Assembly (NCBI GenBank): GCA_900155495.1
Contig: FTLJ01000613.1
Location: 1 to 11,669, forward strand
Direction of reading: 5' to 3'
Origin: Porogramme epimiltina
Lineage: Eukaryota > Basidiomycota > Agaricomycetes > Polyporales > Polyporaceae
Length of the DNA stretch: 11,669 bases
In this document: piece by piece, positions 9,901 to 11,669 of the stretch
Position numbering within the stretch: the first letter of the stretch is position 1
How the letters are laid out: each line of letters begins with the position of its first letter
Program-made: the position numbers and the translations under genes
Notes under the pieces: model-generated
The model's database searches: none
Told to the model about the DNA's origin: nothing
The model's input: the letters and a program-made list of their open reading frames with translations, nothing else

Positions 9901-11669
9901 GACACTTCCCGTAGATAACTGATCACGTAACAGTATCACGGTGCCGATAACAGACTGAACATTCAACATCGTCGCTTTCTTCACCGTGGCTAATATCGCG
10001 GCATCAAGAACGCCGAGATAGAGTTTGTCGAGAGGAGCCATGGGTGAATCTTCTTCCGTCTCCACCATCGCGAGTACGATTTGAAGCTGTAAGCGGGGAT
10101 TGCTCGCATTAGGGTCTGCGATAAACTTGAGCGCAGTTGCAATGACGATGAATGAATCGGATCCAAGAGCCTTGAGTCGGGCTCGCTCCTTCGGACTCGG
10201 CCACGCCTCGTTTTCTTCGTACATTCTTCTGATCTCGTCTAATTGTACGTCGACATAGGTGGCAATATCGCGCAGAGTCATTTCCTTAGGAATCTCATTG
10301 AGAGGGAATGAATGTGTGTTCTTTCGGAGTGTGTCATACTGGCGGAATCCCTTGACGATGCGAGCTTCGGGGCGGCTCGTGATGATGAACTTGAGTGTGC
10401 GAAGGTCCTCCACGAACTGAGACAGCGCTGTAAGAATGACGGAGACAACGGCGTCGTCAGAGCATTCGTCAAGTGCGTCGATAACGACAACACGGCCCCG
10501 GAGAGACGTGCTCCCTGCCGCTGATGCTGCTCTGAGGGGCTCGGCAATGAGTTTTTCGACCTGCTCGGATGGTAGAGACTGGTGGATATCGGGATGAAGC
10601 GCGAGGGCCTTTGCGAGTTCCTCTGCGAACACTGTGTCGAGTAAAGACAGTTGGTAGGCGATGGTTGGGAAAATGAGCTGAATGTCGCTACGGCCACCGG
10701 TGCGTGCACAAAAGAAACTCGCGCCGAGAAGCCCGGCGCGATTGCACCATGATGCAATAGTGTGAGCGATAGTTGACTTTCCCGATCCTGCGAGCCCATT
10801 GATCCACAGAATCGCCATCACCAGCAGTATCTGAAAGACTTGCTCCGTGGGAAGGGAGACCTCCTTTTCTCTGCTCGGTCGGATCCAGGCTTTTATAGAA
10901 GACAGCGCTTCTCTCCTTGTGGACGCGATGCACTCGACCCGACCACCTCCGCTATGGTCAAACCGCGCTTCCCTGACGTAATGGAGTTTCTCGAGGGCTA
11001 GATTCCACGGTCAAAAAGAAGTTATGATGGCGGAACGATAGTGACCTCACCCGCGGTAGTAGTGTCTTTATGTCTCCATTCTCGAATCTGGCCACTTAGC
11101 CGGGACACAGCGACGCGGGTGGAGAGTACCGTGTCGGTCTAATGGACATATCTTGAATCAGTGCGTGTCCGCCCCCAGGGCTACCCTACTCACCGTAAGG
11201 CCGTCAACTAGCGATGATAGCTTTTTAATGTGTCCGTCTAGCTCCTCTGCGATATTATCCGTTTGCGTAATCCGCTTCAGTCTTCTAAGAAGACCCCGCC
11301 GCCGGACATCGAGCTTCTTCACAGCATCAACCACTCCTGCCACATCCCTTTGGCAGTCGCAGACGATAAATGATCAGCGTGAATGGAACTTCTCAGGGAA
11401 GTGTACGCACTTGTTGAAACGTTCCAGCTGCTGAAGAAGATCTGGAGGGCACTCTTGAACATTGCGAAATTTTGTGGACATCTGCACCAGCGGGCGGAAA
11501 CGTTCTTCAAACGTCTGAATGGTCTCATTATTCGAGTTGTATTTCTGTTGCTGGTATCACGGAGTGTACTCCAGATCTTACGAGTATCTAGCACTAACCG
11601 TATAAATTTCCACGCAAGCTAAGATGGCTCCTAAAGCGGTTTGAAGGGGAGGAAGAGGCGCGGAAGCCT
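6957..11669 (-). CDS. NACHT-WD40 NOD-like receptor (STAND ATPase), 5' end off the right edge
   Basis: Exons, 5' to 3' on the minus strand: 11669-11599, 11544-11411, 11347-11194, 11138-11051, 10997-9388, 9317-6957. The joins keep frame through phases 0, 2, 0, 1 and 0, giving 1,471 visible residues and a TGA stop; the start lies outside the window. Residues 1-149 form an amphipathic, probably helical-bundle domain that recalls the HeLo/MLKL-like N-terminal domains of basidiomycete NLRs (inference). Residues 150-187 carry the pre-NACHT motif (ARFD, C171, TR at 175-176, W186). NACHT follows: Walker A GLAGSGKST at 216-224, Walker B VVVIDALDEC at 318-327, sensor FIITSR at 352-357, and HPSFPDFLVDPSRC at 550-563, typical of the winged-helix end. 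YALRHWAHHL (627-636) and HWLEALSL (659-666) are family linker motifs. About fourteen WD40 units fill 764-1471. The family acts as an intracellular, nucleotide-driven oligomerising sensor of non-self in fungi. All key ATPase motifs are present, so the gene looks functional. Confidence 0.93.
6960..9083 (-). repeat. WD40 repeat array of the NLR (about 14 units, two propellers)
   Basis: Units of about 40 residues each show the pattern H-x-V-x-S-V-A-F-S-P-D-G, then S-x-S-x-D-x-T-V-x-L-W-D. Clear units begin near residues 764, 804 and 844, and run to a final atypical segment at 1402-1471. That segment contains SDGWIW, RWLPSIYR and LATNDGRLVVVD and is a characteristic ending of agaricomycete WD40 proteins as I recall them. 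The units are diverged from one another, unlike the near-identical repeats of HET-E type sensors that change by recombination. A Ser/Pro-rich linker lies at about 1310-1334, and unit 11 (about 1206-1276) carries an insertion. In this family the array is the likely ligand-sensing part. Confidence 0.88.
9318..9387 (-). other. Intron 5 (70 nt), between NACHT linker and WD40 exon
   Basis: Donor GTACGT begins at 9387 and acceptor TAG ends at 9318. The phase is 0, joining GCG (Ala) to TCG (Ser). Without removal, translation would run ten more codons and stop at a TGA, so splicing is required for the WD40 half. The sequence after the join (ASALPLCPRSTRLW, residues 724-737 region) is the expected family linker, supporting the splice. 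Confidence 0.88.
10998..11050 (-). other. Intron 4 (53 nt)
   Basis: Donor GTGAGG begins at 11050 and acceptor CTAG ends at 10998. The phase is 1, and the split codon G|CC reads Ala. A TGA at 11013-11011 falls inside it in the downstream frame, which forces an intron just before residue 150. Confidence 0.8.
11139..11193 (-). other. Intron 3 (55 nt)
   Basis: Consensus donor GTGAGT begins at 11193 and acceptor TTAG ends at 11139. The phase is 0. A CTGAT branch-like site lies shortly before the acceptor. An alternative acceptor CAAG just upstream would change the frame. Confidence 0.75.
11348..11410 (-). other. Intron 2 (63 nt)
   Basis: Donor GTGCGT begins at 11410 and acceptor AAAG ends at 11348. 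The phase is 2, and the split codon AA|G reads Lys. A branch-like GCTGAT lies about 25 nt before the acceptor. The join yields a continuous helical sequence (LERFNK then DVAGVVDAVKKL). Confidence 0.78.
11545..11598 (-). other. Intron 1 in view (54 nt)
   Basis: Donor GTTAGT begins at 11598 and acceptor CAACAG ends at 11545. The phase is 0, joining IYT to KYNSNN. A second CAG six bases upstream would add two glutamines and also keep the frame, so the acceptor may vary. Confidence 0.72.

Noticed and set aside
9355..10821. Treating the NACHT frame and the WD40 frame as two separate genes
   Set aside because: A 70-nt GT-AG phase-0 intron joins them in frame, the family linker motif continues across the join, and the NACHT frame extends upstream of 10821 to 10997.
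10831..10860. A possible 30-nt intron (GTCTCC...TTTCAG) just before the P-loop
   Set aside because: It is far shorter than the 53-70 nt introns of this gene, the donor is non-consensus, and the frame is open without it.
1..11669. CRISPR arrays, tRNA, rRNA or bacterial-type operons
   Set aside because: No regularly spaced repeats, no tRNA T-arm or rRNA signatures were seen, and the gene structure is eukaryotic.

Overview
The window looks like accessory DNA from a filamentous basidiomycete, probably an Agaricomycete (a wood-decay polypore type is my guess). It is eukaryotic: protein-coding exons are joined by short GT-AG introns of 53-70 nt, there is no operon structure, and the main gene has the NACHT plus WD40 layout, with the linker motifs, of the NOD-like receptor (NLR) families that are expanded in these fungi.

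Two genes are well supported. Both are on the minus strand and both run off the window. On the right (11669 to 6957) is almost all of a NACHT-WD40 NLR. It is read here from six exons that keep one open frame over 1,471 visible residues: a helical N-terminal domain spread over four small exons and the start of a fifth, a NACHT ATPase on the rest of the fifth, and a two-propeller-sized WD40 array on the sixth. On the left (473 to 1) is the first exon of a second gene. It has a basic start followed by a long Ser/Thr/Pro-rich low-complexity stretch and stays open to the window edge. I read it as the N-terminus of a second, similar NLR, which would make a head-to-tail pair about 6.5 kb apart. That assignment is weaker than the coding call itself.

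Between them (474 to 6956) I find no intact gene. This stretch holds a pyrimidine-rich leader for the left gene, two blocks of TAAGG-type short repeats with inverted arms (about 1521-1620 and 2348-2382), a G-quadruplex candidate, a decayed plus-strand relic of what may be a multi-pass membrane protein (about 3243-3930), a CpG-rich and GC-rich block with only overlapping ORFs of random character (about 5050-6770), and a TATAAATA motif at the edge of that block.

Functionally, the right-hand protein should be a STAND-type intracellular sensor: WD40 propellers sense the ligand, the NACHT domain oligomerises with nucleotide, and the N-terminal helical domain signals or executes. Such proteins are linked to non-self recognition and programmed cell death in fungi. 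No ligand or partner can be read from this sequence. The left fragment contains no diagnostic domain within the window.
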